A stretch of 64,000 bases of DNA. Source: Diplodia intermedia. Its lineage: Eukaryota > Ascomycota > Dothideomycetes > Botryosphaeriales > Botryosphaeriaceae. The notes under the pieces are model-generated. The model was not told where the DNA came from and made no database searches. It saw nothing but the letters and a program-made list of their open reading frames with translations. The position numbers and the translations under genes were made by a program. The stretch's first letter is position 1. Each line of letters begins with the position of its first letter. Shown here piece by piece: positions 34,201 to 46,303 of this stretch. The DNA is taken from contig JAKEKT010000048.1 of NCBI GenBank assembly GCA_021495925.1, positions 206,998 to 270,997 on the forward strand, given 5' to 3'.

Positions 34201-36805
34201 ATGGGGTGGCTTCAAAACCTGGTGGTGTATGCTCTTCAAGTCTCTGGAGGTGCGCAGCAAGGACAACAAAACCAACAAGGACAGCAAGTCCAACATGGGC
34301 AGCAAGGTCAACCAGGCCAACCAGGACAAGGTGACCAGGTCGGGAGTCATGTCCTGGCAGAACACGGTGGTTCCGGCAGTCAAGCTGGAAACCTACAGCA
34401 CAATGCGGCGGCTTCCCCGTCCCCTACCATTACAGTTGCCGGGAGTGTCCTTACAGCTACATCGGGAACATACGTTTACGACCACAAGACCCTTTCACCA
34501 GGAGGTCCTGCCATTACCGTCGCAGGAGCAACGTACAGTTTGTTTGCTGGACCCCATGCTTCGACAACTTATCTCGTTGTAAAGTCTGGTGGTCACCAGC
34601 CTACAACTCAGACGGTCCAGCAACCGATGACAACAAGCTCGAGTTCGACACGTACTTCGGCTACCACTGGGACATTTTCCAAAACCTCTACAATCACTCA
34701 TACATCATCTTCAAGCTCGGCTGTATCCAACTCGGCCTCTTCGGCTTTGCTGTCATCCTCCTTAGCCTCTTCTTCTTCGAGCTCAGTTATGTCGAGCTCA
34801 GCGTCATCGAGTTTGGCATCGAGTTCTGTTTCATCCTCTTCTTCTTCAATCTCAATCGCGTCGAGCTCAGCCTTGTCGAGTTCGGTGTCGTCTATCTCTT
34901 CATCTACTCTTTCCGCGTCTTCGACGGCCTCAACTCCTACTACCACTCCTTGTGCAGGGAACACTGCCTCAACGAGGGCAGAATGGTGCGATTACAGCGT
35001 CGACACTGATTACTACAATGAGGTACCTGAGACAGGTGTCACACGAGAGTACTGGTTCGATCTCCAAGAGGTTACTGTCGCGCCCGATGGTATTGAGAGA
35101 ATCGCTTTGACTGTCAACGGGACCATTCCTGGACCGACGATCGAGGCCGACTGGGGCGATAATGTCGTTGTGCACGTCACGAACAACTTGGCATCGAGCA
35201 TGAATGGCACTAGCATTCATTTCCACGGTATACGCCAGAACTACACCAACCAGCATGATGGCGTTGTGAGTATCACGCAGTGCCCGACAGCACCCGGCTC
35301 GAACTATACCTATACCTGGCGAGCCACCCAATACGGCACGACTTGGTAAGCTTCCTTAGGCGTTTGAGATGATCGGAAGACTAACGGCAATCAGGTACCA
35401 CTCTCATTTTGCCCTTCAAGCATGGGAGGGCGTCTTTGGTGGTAAGTTTGCCTGAACATGCAGTGCCACTTCACGTACAGCTCTGATACCTCGTGTTGCA
35501 GGCATCAAGATCAACGGTCCAGCCACTGCCAACTATGATGTCGACTTGGGTCACGTCTTTCTGAACGACTGGAGCCACGAAACTTCAAGCTCTCTCGAGA
35601 TCGTATCAGAAATGCAAGGACCGCCTACCCTGGAAAACGCGTTGATTAACGGGACCAATGTGTACAACGATTCCGGCGTCGTCACCGGTTCACGGTTCGA
35701 GACAACATGGGAGGCTGGGACTTCTTACCGGCTGAGGTTGGTCAGTGGTGCCATCGATACCCAATTCAAGTTCTCCGTCGACAACCACACTATGCTGGTG
35801 ATTGCGAATGACTTGGTACCTATTGTTCCCTACAATACCACCGTGTTGAACATTGGGATGGGTAAGACATGCTGAGAAAGAATCCTATGAAGTACATCAC
35901 TGACATGGGGCCACAGGCCAACGCTACGATGTGATCATTACTGCTGATCAAGAATCCATCGGGACTGATTTCTGGATGCGCGCCATCCCACAGACAGCTT
36001 GCTCCAACAACGGTAACCCTGATAACATCAAGGGAATTGTCCGGTACTCGACCAGCATTTCGTCCGACGACCCCGAAACCACTGGCTACGACTACACCAA
36101 CGAGTGCGTGGACGAATCCATGAGCAGTCTCGTACCATATTTGTCAAAGAACGCCGAGTCCGGGACATCGCTTCTCGAGGCAGTGACACTTGGCCGGAAC
36201 ACGGACAACTACAATCGCTGGTACATGAACAGCACGTCGATGGTGGTGGAATGGAATAACCCGTCGCTGCTGCAGGTGTACGAGAATGACACGACGTTTA
36301 CCGATACCAGTGGCGTCGTGCGGTTGGATACGGCCAACGAGTGGGTTGTCTTTGTAATCGACACCACGATGCCGGTCCCCCACCCCATCCATCTCCACGG
36401 GCATGATGTAAGTTTTCCGCTCCCGTGTCCTCCTGCCACAGAAATTGCACACAAGCGACTTCGCAAGGCTGACTGTAATGTTTGCAGTTTAACGTCCTCG
36501 CCCAAGGAACCGGTACATACGACTCGTCGGTGACGCTGAACCTGGACAACCCGCCACGGCGCGATGTGGCGTTGCTGCCCTCAGCTGGTTATCTCGTCAT
36601 CGCTTTCGAGACGGACAACCCGGGCGCGTGGCTGATGCATTGCCACATTGGCTGGCACACGTCCGAGGGTTTCGCCATCCAAATCCTGGAGCGATGGGAC
36701 GAAATTGAGCCGTTGATCGACTATGACGTGCTGGAAGACAACTGCAACGCTTGGGACTCGTATGTAGAGGCTTATTCGGTTGAGCAGGATGATTCTGGAG
36801 TGTGA
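34201..36805 (+). CDS. Laccase-type multicopper oxidase with long N-terminal extension
   Basis: Five exons (34201-35345, 35395-35441, 35502-35861, 35917-36407, 36488-36805) give 786 aa in frame. Laccases oxidise phenolics and reduce O2 to water. All four copper signatures are present: IHFHG (H340, H342), WYHSH (H384, H386), HPIHLHGHD, and HCHIGWH (H732, C733, H734, H738). The residue ten after the T1 cysteine is F743 rather than Leu or Met, which in laccases goes with higher redox potential. The first 260 residues are unusual: a Gln/Gly-rich segment, a small module (TITVAGSVLTATSGTYVYDH and VAGATYSLFAGPHAS) and a Ser-rich linker of about 100 residues. The signal peptide (MGWLQNLVVYALQVSG) is weak. 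The core is typical of ascomycete laccases; the fusion is not. Confidence 0.92.
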
Positions 36806-38232
36806 GGAGACGGACGGAATCGATGAAAAGGCAAAATGATGGTGGTGCTTCTCGATCTTTTAGACTTTAATTTGTTGAAATTCAGTAATGTATAGTCACT
36901 CTTTTTCCAGCTTGATCCTGGATTGCGTAAGATATTTTGACCTTCTATTCGAAAGAAATGCACTGTTCGTGGATGGCTGGAACGAATACCCGAATTTCCA
37001 TTTTTTTTTAAATGTATCTAGGTACAGAATTCAACGACATATGCAACATGTTTGAAAATACAGGTTCGGGGTTGTCAGATGCTTATGCGACCCGTGGTGG
37101 TCTTGAAAGCGTCTTTTGGTTACGGACCTTGATGACGTCGAGCGGCTTTTGAATGACCACGTCGGGCCGACCCGCTTTGTCCCCCGCATACCGCATTCAA
37201 CCTCTAGACCGAGCATTCAGAAATGTGGCTTGAGGACTGAGATCCAGAATTTGCTGTTTTCTCACTGCTTAACAAGAAGCAGGGAGTAAACATGGAGTGA
37301 GAAAACGCCAAATTATCACTGCTGAGCTCTGGAACTGAGTAAGCGACTACTTTTTTTTTCTTTTTGCTTACGGCCGCTGTATTCTCGGTCTAGACGTGTC
37401 GGTCCTCCTTGGCTTGTCGACAAGACATGGTCGATAATGATGGCAGCTGACAGCGGCACAGTCCGAGGTGCCACGTTTCCACAAGGCCACAAATCAAGGG
37501 ACGGACGACGTCTTCGTTCTTGGCGTCCCGACCGAATCGGTTCGGCTTTTCCCTTGCCGGTTCTTCTGCAAGAGATGTTACACATACCGATATTGGATGG
37601 TGGTATTTGACACAGGTGGTGTCCCGGAGAAGCGGGTCCTCTTCTTTCATCACCGTCCGGCTTATCTGCCGGTTCCCTCCCCAATCACGGCATGGTTGTT
37701 TGCCCGCGATCTGACTGGCGGTTCGATCAGTGGTTCGTGGTTGATCTGCGGCGGGCCGAGGTGATGGAGGCACAGGCGTTGGGTTGTGCACGTCCGGGCG
37801 CTGACGACGACAAACGCCCCACCGCGCGTCACCACGTCGACACAGCCTTTAAAATGGGGCCCTGCCCAGCCACCTGTTTTCCATGGCGTGGCTGCGTCAA
37901 GGCCGGTCAAGTTTGCATCGCGCCCTGCTTTTGCTGTGACTGGCTGCCTACAGGCGGTCGGCTGCCCCTTTGAGTTAATTCCTCGCATGACCCCTACGCC
38001 AGCAGCACACGGTACCTGCGCCTGCTAGAGGCCTTGGAATCTTCGCCCAGCCTCCCCATATTATCCTACGATAATAATGAGAGCCGCGACCCTGGTTTTG
38101 AGCCTCCTCCAACCATCAACGCCGCTACTGCGCTGCTGTGCATAGCCTGAATCCCGGTCGTTTTCTCCGTTGCGTTCGCTTGACTTTTATTTCTTACCTG
38201 CCATCTCTCGATTCTCTGCGTATACCCTTAGC
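36806..38232. other. 1.4-kb intergenic region
   Basis: Holds the laccase 3' end (A/T-rich) and the promoter of the CRH-like gene, with CCTCC and TATCCT-rich sequence near 38050. No splice-supported ORF. Confidence 0.45.
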
Positions 38233-39312
38233 ATGCGTTGCACCTGGCCTTCCGTTACCGCATTAGTCGCCTTTGGACTACCATCCGTCTTGGCGCAAAC
38301 CTACACAGACTGCAACCCCCTCGAGAGCTGTACGTCCATCCGCTCCCCTCAGTCCGATCTTTCACTGACCATCCCAGCATCATGTGCCCCCGATGACGCC
38401 CTCTCGTCCGGCTCGCACACGGCCGACTTCACCCAGGGCGAGAACGACCAATGGACGGTGACGGCGGGCAGCGTCAACTACGGCAGCAACGGCGCCGAGT
38501 TCACCATCAAGCAGTCGGGCGACGCCCCCACCATCGCCACGTCCTGGTACTTCCTCTTCGGGCGGGTCGAGGTGCTGCTGCGCGCCGCGCCCGGCACCGG
38601 CATCGTCAGCAGCGTCGTCATGGAGTCGGACGACCTGGACGAGATCGACTGGGAGTGGCTCGGCGGCGCGGCGGGCCAGGTCGAGAGCAACTACTTCGGC
38701 AAGGGCAACACGACCAGCTACGACCGCGCCGTCTACCACGCCGTCGCGCCCGACACCCAGGCCGACCTGCACAACTACACGGTGCTGTGGTCGGCCGACT
38801 ACACCACCTGGTACGTCGACGGCGTCGCCGTGCGCACCCTCAACTACGCCGACGCCGTCGCCGGCTCCAACTACCCGCAGACCCCCATGCGCCTCCGCCT
38901 CGGCGTCTGGGCCGGCGGCGACAGCAACAACGACCAGGGCACCATCGGCTGGGCCGGCGGCACCACCGACTACTCCCAGGGCCCCTTCACCTGCTACGTC
39001 GAGAAGGTTTCCATTGTGAACTTCTCGCCCGCCACCAGCTACAGCTACAGCGACACCACCGGCAGCTGGAGGAGCATCACCGCCGATGGCGGAGAGGTGA
39101 ATTCGAACGAGGGGGGCCAGGTCGACGACTCCGCCACCGCTACTTCCGGCTCGTCGGCTTCGTCGACGAGTGGGTCTTCGAATATGTGGTGGACGGCGAG
39201 CGCGGGCGCGGTCGCCAAGGCCGCGTCCGGGGCGAGTGTGGATAGCAGGGCGGGGGCTTGGAAGTGTATGGTTGTGGCGTTGGGTCTGGTTTTCGGGTTC
39301 ACCCTGGTGTAA
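38233..39312 (+). CDS. GPI-anchored CRH-like GH16 cell-wall transglycosylase
   Basis: Two exons (38233-38329, 38378-39312) give 343 aa. Splicing the 48-base intron turns the cysteine region into NPLESSSCAPDD, matching the CRH family pattern with two early cysteines; the unspliced frame is open but inserts 16 odd residues. Crh proteins join chitin to beta-glucan in the wall. Residues 1-21 are a signal peptide ending VLAQTYTDC. The GH16 catalytic motif DEIDWEWLG supplies the nucleophile and acid/base glutamates. Family markers YFGKGNTTSYDR and WYVDGVAVRTLNY follow. The tail is Ser/Gly-rich and ends in a hydrophobic GPI signal (MVVALGLVFGFTLV). Third positions are extremely GC-rich, which makes long shadow ORFs on the other strand. 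Confidence 0.95.
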   Translation: MRCTWPSVTALVAFGLPSVLAQTYTDCNPLESCTSIRSPQSDLSLTIPASCAPDDALSSGSHTADFTQGENDQWTVTAGSVNYGSNGAEFTIKQSGDAPTIATSWYFLFGRVEVLLRAAPGTGIVSSVVMESDDLDEIDWEWLGGAAGQVESNYFGKGNTTSYDRAVYHAVAPDTQADLHNYTVLWSADYTTWYVDGVAVRTLNYADAVAGSNYPQTPMRLRLGVWAGGDSNNDQGTIGWAGGTTDYSQGPFTCYVEKVSIVNFSPATSYSYSDTTGSWRSITADGGEVNSNEGGQVDDSATATSGSSASSTSGSSNMWWTASAGAVAKAASGASVDSRAGAWKCMVVALGLVFGFTLV

Positions 39313-39711
39313 TATTTCTGTTAAAATCATGGGCGCAACGGTTAGAGATGGTAATGATTCATGACGTATATACGATAATAAGGGGCTCTATGAATATAAA
39401 GTCATTCATGTCAAAATCAAAATTCACGGTGACAAGTTGCGAATGATGCCGTCTCCCGCATGGGCAGTTGGAGCAGATATCCGGACGTATATGTAAAATC
39501 ATAAGTCACAAAACCACGTCCAGACATTGTCTTCGGCTGCCCCCGTGAGCAGGGTATTGGGTTTTCGTTCAATATAATTTTGAAGCGTGTCATCACAATT
39601 GTTCTCGTTACATCTACTCGACTGAATCGACCGACACACCTCCCCATACCTGGACCACCTTTTTCATTTTATTTGACTTTCCCTCGCTCACCACGTTATG
39701 CTTCCAAGAAG
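39313..39711. other. Convergent intergenic region
   Basis: A 400-base tail-to-tail gap between the CRH-like and OPT genes. It is AT-rich; no gene. Confidence 0.5.
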
Positions 39712-42285
39712 CTATGACCATGTGCCGTTCGCAAAGCCAAAATAACCCTCCGCAGGCATGTCCAAGTACGGTACTCCGTCCGCATCCGCCGTATTTAAGT
39801 AGACCTCGTTTCCCCACCATGAAGGAAACACACCCCCGGGATATGTGACGCAGAAGAAGATGATGATGCCAGCCAGTGCTGTGCCGGTGTCGAGAGCGGC
39901 GGCCAACACGTAATTGTACTTCGACCACCACGCGAAGAACTTGTTCTTGATCCAGTGATTGAATATGTAGTTTACAAGCGCCCAACTGGAGTAGTTAATG
40001 CCAGTGGCAGGCGGTACTGAGTATGTTCCGACGAAGATCTAGAGCCTGTATTAGCATATACGGTGATAGGAGAAGTGGTGGTGTTGATGGTGGTTGAAAA
40101 AAAGGGGGTGGGGAGATTTTTGGGGAGGACGTTTCTCTTACCAACGGCCAATTAACCTTCTTGAAATAGTCTTTCTTAGTGTATTTCCAAGCAGCCCACG
40201 TAGTCAAAGGCATGAGCGCTCCGATCCAGAAGAAATGCAGCAAGCCGGAATAAATCTTGCCCACACTGTAGAGCCTCGCAGGCCCAATCAGACCCCAGAT
40301 GACAGACGACGAGAAAACAGTCCGGCCTGAAGGGCAAGTGAAACCGCTTGCTTGATCCTCGGTGCATATGTCGTCGATGTTGCCCAGCATCCAGGTGGTG
40401 ACGCCGACCTGGGTCAGTGCTCCCAGCACGGTTGCACTTCCCTGCGCCGCGAAGACGAGGCGCGGAGACACTTTCATGTAGTGACCGAGCTTCATATCTT
40501 GAGCGAAGAAGAGGCCCTGCTGAACGACGTCCTGGGAGAGTGTCTTAAAGAGCATGTTGGCCAGCGGCTTGCCTTGAAACATGTAACCGCCAATGAACTC
40601 GCTAAGGACGTTGAGCTGCTGAGCGTCGACGTTGGTGATTCCCTGGATGATCCCGCAAGGAATCATGTAGATAGCGGGGATTAGCAATCCAAGGAAGACG
40701 CCATAGACAGGAAGTAGTGTGTCGTATATTTCGACCATGACGATGGCTAGGGCAAGGGTAACAGCCGTCACCACTGCATACCACCACCACGGCGTCTTCT
40801 TGTACGCCTGCATCAACCGGCCATGGATGTCGAGCTTCTGGCCGACGCGGAGAGTCTGCCAAATGTCTTTGCCGTGCCAGATACCAACGTGCACGAGGAC
40901 GGAGGTAAGAGATGCAAAAGATAGGCCATAGACGAACGCGAAAGATGCTCCAAGATACGGTGGCGAGTACTCAGCGTACTTGGCCGCGTTGAAAGAGCCA
41001 TCGTCGTTGAGTAAGGTGGTGACGTTGTAGGCCTGGCCAGTACGGTCGTAGACATCAGCAGTCATGAGGGGGAGGTAGCCGGTCCACCAGGTGTTGGTGT
41101 AGTAAATGGCTGGCACAATGATCCAGAAAGCTCCAACAAAGCCAAAGAAGACGTTCAGAGCCGCCCAGGAAGGAGACAGAAGCGGGTTGGTGTTGTAGGC
41201 GATCTGCGTCCAGTCAAAGGTGATAGGGCTGAGACCAAGCCCAGTCTGCATTCCGAACAGGTGATTGACGATGCGGTTCTTGGGGGCAATCCAACAGACC
41301 CAGGTAAAGTACGAGAGCGCAACAAACATCAGGCCCGGGAACCACCACCAAATGAAGGCGCCCGTCAAGGCGTACATGAAGAAACGCAGGCGCGTGATTT
41401 TCCATCCATTGGCCACTGCATTGGTACGCGAGTGGAGAGTGCTCAGCAAAGCGCAGATTGATAGAGAACCGGGCCAAATGATATTGGCAGGGGTAACGAG
41501 CCAAGGCGCGGACAGGCCGGCAACGCCGAATCCGAGAAGCTGACAGCACAGAACCATGAGTATGTTGAGACCGGTACGCATGGGAAAGCCATAGAATTTG
41601 CTAGAAGCTTGAATGATGTTGGTAGCATCCGCGCTGCCAAAGCCTATTGAGACATTGGACATGATGGTGATAACGGTGTGCTCCTTGATGTTGAAGTGGC
41701 GGTCTGGATTGATGCACCATTTGCCTAGAGGGCCGAGATTAATGGTCCAGAGCGGCAGAACATGAGCCAGGAAAATGCCACACGGGTAGGCCAGCAGCTC
41801 AGCAACAAGCGAGACGATGTGGACGGACGGATAGCGCAACGAGAAGAAGTTGTTGATTCCGCAGCCGAGCATGGTGAAAGCATAACCAATGATCCACATG
41901 CGGAGTGTGTTCACTGGAATACTGGGGTCGTCGACCTCGGGAACAACACCACGAACTGTAGTCGATCAGCGTCCATCAAGCCAAATGGTAGTGTGCGCAA
42001 GGGCTCATCTTCCACAAAACATCTTCACAAGCGAATGCCCTCCCGTAGGTAGCTGAAAACATGACTGGCGAAAATGTAACTGTAGGGCTGTCAAAACATA
42101 CCTTCGGGATACGGCGAGTGATCGGCATCCAGATCAATCTCCTTGTTCCCCTCATCCAGCGCCTCGGCAAGGTCGACCTCCAGCTCCTGCAGATGGCCGG
42201 TCTCGACATCTTGACCATCAACAACAGGTCCGTCCTTCTCGTCCGCCACCTTGGGTCGCTCGGCGTCGCTTATGGACTGGGACAT
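39712..42285 (-). CDS. OPT-family oligopeptide transporter
   Basis: Three exons on the minus strand (42102-42285, 40142-41955, 39712-40038) give 774 aa. OPT proteins import small peptides (tetra/pentapeptides, glutathione) by proton symport at the plasma membrane. The cytosolic N-terminus is acidic and leads into the family motif SPYPEVRGVVPEVDDPSIPV. About 14-16 hydrophobic segments follow, with SLRYPSVHIVSLVAELLAYP, GPLGKWCINPDRHFNIKEH, SYFTWVCWIAPKNRIVNHLF and GLLIPAIYMIPCGIIQGITN. The last exon supplies VPPATGINYSSWALVNYIFN and the final helices. The length is normal and no motif is missing. The choice of peptide substrate cannot be read from sequence. Confidence 0.95.
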
Positions 42286-43369
42286 GTCGGGCAGTGATGT
42301 TGCTCGGCGCAAGAGGTTGAAGCCGAAGTGCTCAGGTCAGCTGCAGAAGGTAACGTAGTACCTTGAAAAGCACGCGAGACAGCCCTGTCCGACTTGAAGA
42401 AACAGGATGCGGGCAACAGGCGCACATCATATACTCTCACGTCGTGAACCCGCGCTGCGCGTGGGCTCACGGCGACATTTGCCGACGGTCATAGCTGCAC
42501 GGACTTGCGCGTGATGGAGATAAGCAACAAGTGCCGCCACTGCAACGGGACGCGCATGCTTGAGCTGACGGTTGCATCCGCAGTATGCTTGGATGATAAG
42601 GGCATATGCTTGACTTGCCTGACAAGGCATTCGGCCCCGATGGCTGCAGCGTCCCCATTGGTGGCCAGTTGATCGGCACTTGACGCGGGCGAGCCGACAG
42701 TGCCGGAAAGATACGCTTCTCACTGCATGGAGCCAAAATCCCTGTACTGATCCTACCACACCGAGAGAGAGAGGAAAAAGAAGAGAACAAAAAAGACCTC
42801 CCTGAAGATTTTCACACTAAAACTAAGGAAGGGGATTGACCATGCTACGATGCCGAGCTCCCATCTGGTCCGTGAGTTGGCGGGTCGGTATCTGGGGTGG
42901 CACGACCGGGGTCTTCGGCGCCTCAGCGACGAGACTGCAGAAGCATTGTGGCGTATCTACCGGCGTTCTTGACCTAGCTTGAACATTTCCCGCGCTTTGC
43001 CTGTCCTTGGCAGTGATTGCTGATTCCAATGGTCGTCGATTCTCGTAACAGCTTTTGACTGTCATCCACCATCGCATCCTTCCTGTCGCATTTGCTTAAC
43101 TATGTAAGGATGTGTTTTTATCGTTGTGAAACCCGCATCTACGTTCGTACAGATGTCCAAATTGTCCGTCTAGGAACAGTATAGTATCACTTGCACACCT
43201 GTGGACCCTTTCAAGAGCCCCATGACCCATCGCTTCGGAATCCGACATCCCTGAAGCCGGACGGAGGCTCGGGTGCAAGACCACGTTTCTGTTTCTGTTC
43301 CCTGCCCGTCCCATGGGGAAGGGGCTGTCGCATGAAAATGGTATCCATATTTCACACAAACGCTACTTC
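42286..43369. other. 1.1-kb intergenic region
   Basis: This is the promoter of the OPT gene and the 3' flank of IPI3. No ORF with coding character. A purine-rich GAGAGAGAGGAAAAAGAAGAG tract lies near 42760. Confidence 0.45.
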
Positions 43370-45073
43370 TCAATCGCCCAATTTCTTCGCGAGTCTCCGT
43401 ACTCTCTCACTCCTCCGCTCCTTTTCACTGTTCTCATCCGCCTTCTCCTTCTCGCTTGGGACTGCCGCTCCTTTGGACTTCTTTTTCTCTTCCTTCAGCT
43501 CTGCCAGCTGCTTCAATGTAGCCTTTTGCACGCGCTGAAGCGATTCCAGTTGCTCACGCAGCTCCTTATTCTCGCGCTCCAAAGCCTCATTCGCGTCCGA
43601 GCCCGCGTCTTCCTCCGTGTCCAGAACCATGAAATCCGCCTCCCCGCCATTAGCGGCCGGCGCGGCATTCGTTTGACCAGAACCAGTGAAAGCACTCAAT
43701 TCGGCAAGACTGCGCTCCAGCATATCCGATGGGAAGCTGGAGTGTGTCAGCGCTTCCTCAAAAGCGCTCTTCTTGCTTGGCTTCTTGGATTCCATTGTGG
43801 AGACCGCCGGGCTGATGATTGAGTCGACGAGCTGAGCATGGAAAGCGTATGCTGCTGGCACAGGACTCGAGACTTCTCCGTCACTGACATGTGCCTTCAG
43901 ATCAAGACGCGGCTTTACGATCGCATGAACCTTGTACTTGGGATCGTTGGCGTTGGTGGAGGAAGAGAATCCAGTAGGCGCGAGGAAGGAGATGTTGGTA
44001 ACAGGACCGGGAAGCGTATTAAGCACAGACTTGATGTGCGTTGACCCCACAGGTGACCATGCCGCAATCTTTCCGGTGGAGTGGCCGGTCAGGATTGTTG
44101 TCCCATCCCAGCTTGACGTTATACTCTGAGCTGCTCCGAGGTCTTGGTTGGTGGGGCGCCACCTGGTCGAAGGTGCCGGTGTGATAGGTGTGTAGGATGT
44201 CTCGGGATCGCGGAGAGAGTCGACCGCACTGTTCGGTGCATCCGCATTCCCAGAGACGTAAAAGTCGATGTACTGAATGCTGCCATCCTCAAATGTTGCG
44301 AAGAACCCGCGATCCGCCGCATCGAGAGCTAGAGCAAGGGGTGTGTCGCCAAGCAGGTAAGTTGCGAGAAGGTTGTTTTGCTGGTAATCCCAAACAATGG
44401 CAGTGTTGTCTTTCGACGCCGAAACGACCACATTTGCGCTGGAGGTGCTATGACCAACGGCTAATGCAGTGACGCCCCCGCGATGATTGGAGAGGGTGTG
44501 AAGCGGGGTTGGGTTTGCCGGTGCGGTGAAGGAAAGGAGGGACGGTATTGACCAGACATGGATATTCGAGTCGGAAGAGCCACTGAGGAGGAATTGTGAG
44601 GTCGGGTCAACGGCGAGCACATTGACAGGCTGGAGGTGGGATTGTGGGCCTGTTAACGAACGACCGGTACAAGTCTGATGAAAGTCAGTAACTACTCAGG
44701 CACCACATGGCCCTCATATCCAGCGTACCTCCCACAATATTATCCTCCCGCCGTCTGTACCCAGTACCAACAACGTCTCGTCCAGCGCAAGCGCAAGACT
44801 TGTGATCCTCTCTGGAAATGGAACTGTAGCCTCTTGATTTCCCTTTTCCCTACTGTAGACATTCACGACCGCCTTGTCTATTTGCGCAGCAAAAATGTGT
44901 GACCGGCTAACCGCAACGCAGTTCGGGGCGCAAGCACTTTTCTTAAAAGCATGGCGCTGCGCAAGTAGCGGCTGGTGTTCGTGGAGGAAGATCCCGGCAT
45001 CCTTGGTGGCGGAAGAAGTGTCCGGTTTTCTGTTCGTGGTGCCGATCGATGCAAGGAAGGTTTCGGTCAACAT
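43370..45073 (-). CDS. IPI3: Ipi3, WD40 subunit of the Rix1 pre-60S complex
   Basis: Two exons on the minus strand (44729-45073, 43370-44674) give 549 aa. Ipi3 acts with Rix1 and Ipi1 in ITS2 processing and export of pre-60S ribosomes, and has a role in replication licensing. The protein starts with the family opening MLTETFLASIG. WD repeats follow (SLALALDETLLVLGTDGGRI, FLLSGSSDSNIHVWSIPSLL, VVSASKDNTAIVWDYQ, TTILTGHSTGKIAAWSP). The C-terminal 90 residues are a charged coiled coil (LERENKELREQLESLQRVQK) ending RRLAKKLGD. The upstream frame is open, but the Ipi3-type start makes ATG 45073 the best choice. It is divergent to the FSH1-like gene. Confidence 0.93.
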
Positions 45074-45448
45074 GTCGTCAGGTTCTTCGCTCCAGGCAGT
45101 GCTGGAGGGGTATCGAGGACGCGATCGAACCGCAAGCTTGGGAAATTTCGGCGGAGACGAAATTCTGCCGTGCATCACCGCCTTCAGCCCTATCGCGGCT
45201 TATCGCGCGCCTGTTCCGCTCTCCCGTCTCGGACACCGTCGGCGGCGTGTCGGAAGAGAGCCCAGCAAGCAGCCCACCTGCACTGACTCAACCGCTCTCT
45301 TCCTTCCCTTCCTCCCTCTTCTTTCTTTTTTTCTCTCCTTGCTATGCGCCATGATACCCTGATCAGACCACTATTTCCAACCAATTCCTTCCAAACCGCT
45401 CGCCTCCCGCAACGCACCCGCCGACTCTTCCGTTCCACCGCCGTCGCC
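45074..45448. promoter_or_regulatory. Bidirectional promoter region between IPI3 and the FSH1-like gene
   Basis: A 375-base region between divergent genes. The right half is a long CT tract (about 45295-45340), typical of fungal core promoters. If the upstream ATG at 45344 is used by the FSH1-like gene, the region shrinks to 270 bases. Confidence 0.45.
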
Positions 45449-46303
45449 ATGGCCGCCCCGAACCCCACCAAGCCGGTCAAGATCCTGATGCTGCACGGCT
45501 ACACGCAGACGGGGCCCCTCTTCCGCAACAAGACGCGCGCGCTCGAGAAGAACCTCGCCAAGGCCTTCCCCGCCGGCGTCTCCCTCTCCTACCCCACCGC
45601 GCCCATCCGCCTGTCGCGCGCGCAGATCCCCTCCTGGGACACCGACGGCGTGAAAAAGGACGACACGGCCGAAGAAGAAGAGGAGCCCGAGGCTTACGGC
45701 TGGTGGACGCGCAAGGACAAGGTCGAGACGGACAAGGTGCCCATCGAGGGCGAGGGCTTCGTCTACGAGGGCATGGAGGCCGGCCTGGCCAAGGTCGCGC
45801 AGGTGCTCAGGGACGAGGGCCCGTTCGACGGCGTCGTCGGCTTCTCGCAGGGCGGCGCCGCCGCCGGCATGGTCGCGAGCTTGCTGGACCCCGGCCGGAA
45901 GGCGGCCTTCGACAAAGCCGCCGAGAAGGGCGGCATGCCGTTCCCTCAGAGTTTCGAGGGCGACGTGCATCCCCCGTTGAAGTTCGCCGTGTCGTACTCC
46001 GGCTTCGCCCCCGCGCAGAACCCGCTGTACGATGCGTTTTACAATCCCAAGATCAAGACCCCGATGCTGCATTTCTTGGGCAGCGTGGACACCGTTGTCG
46101 AAGAGGCCAGGAGCCTGAGGCTGGCTCACGCGTGCGAGCAGCATGAAGGAAGGATCGTCTACCACCCTGGTGGACACTTCCTGCCCAGTAGCCAGAAGCA
46201 ATATGTCGCTGCTCTAGTCGGTTTCATAAGGCAGATCCTCGCCGAATCCGAGGGTGCTGGGAAGAAGGAAGAGAGCGTAGAGGATATGGACGTGCCTTTT
46301 TGA
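45449..46303 (+). CDS. FSH1-like serine hydrolase (DUF341)
   Basis: Single exon, 284 aa from ATG 45449. FSH proteins are alpha/beta hydrolases related to human OVCA2; close relatives act as esterases, some in secondary metabolism. The oxyanion region is KILMLHGYTQTGPLF. The nucleophile elbow is GFSQGG, the acid lies in HFLGSVDTVV and the histidine in YHPGGHFLPS, so the triad is complete. An acidic insert (TAEEEEEPEAYGWW) precedes the nucleophile. An in-frame ATG at 45344 would add 35 residues rich in Arg, Ser and Leu that look like a mitochondrial presequence. The shorter start follows a good GCCGCCATGG-like context, so both forms are possible. Confidence 0.9.
   Translation: MAAPNPTKPVKILMLHGYTQTGPLFRNKTRALEKNLAKAFPAGVSLSYPTAPIRLSRAQIPSWDTDGVKKDDTAEEEEEPEAYGWWTRKDKVETDKVPIEGEGFVYEGMEAGLAKVAQVLRDEGPFDGVVGFSQGGAAAGMVASLLDPGRKAAFDKAAEKGGMPFPQSFEGDVHPPLKFAVSYSGFAPAQNPLYDAFYNPKIKTPMLHFLGSVDTVVEEARSLRLAHACEQHEGRIVYHPGGHFLPSSQKQYVAALVGFIRQILAESEGAGKKEESVEDMDVPF

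Noticed and set aside
38380..39330. Long ORF on the minus strand opposite the CRH-like gene
   Set aside because: It is Gly/Val/Ala/Arg-rich shadow sequence produced by the very GC-rich third positions of the real plus-strand gene, which has signal peptide, catalytic motif and GPI signal.
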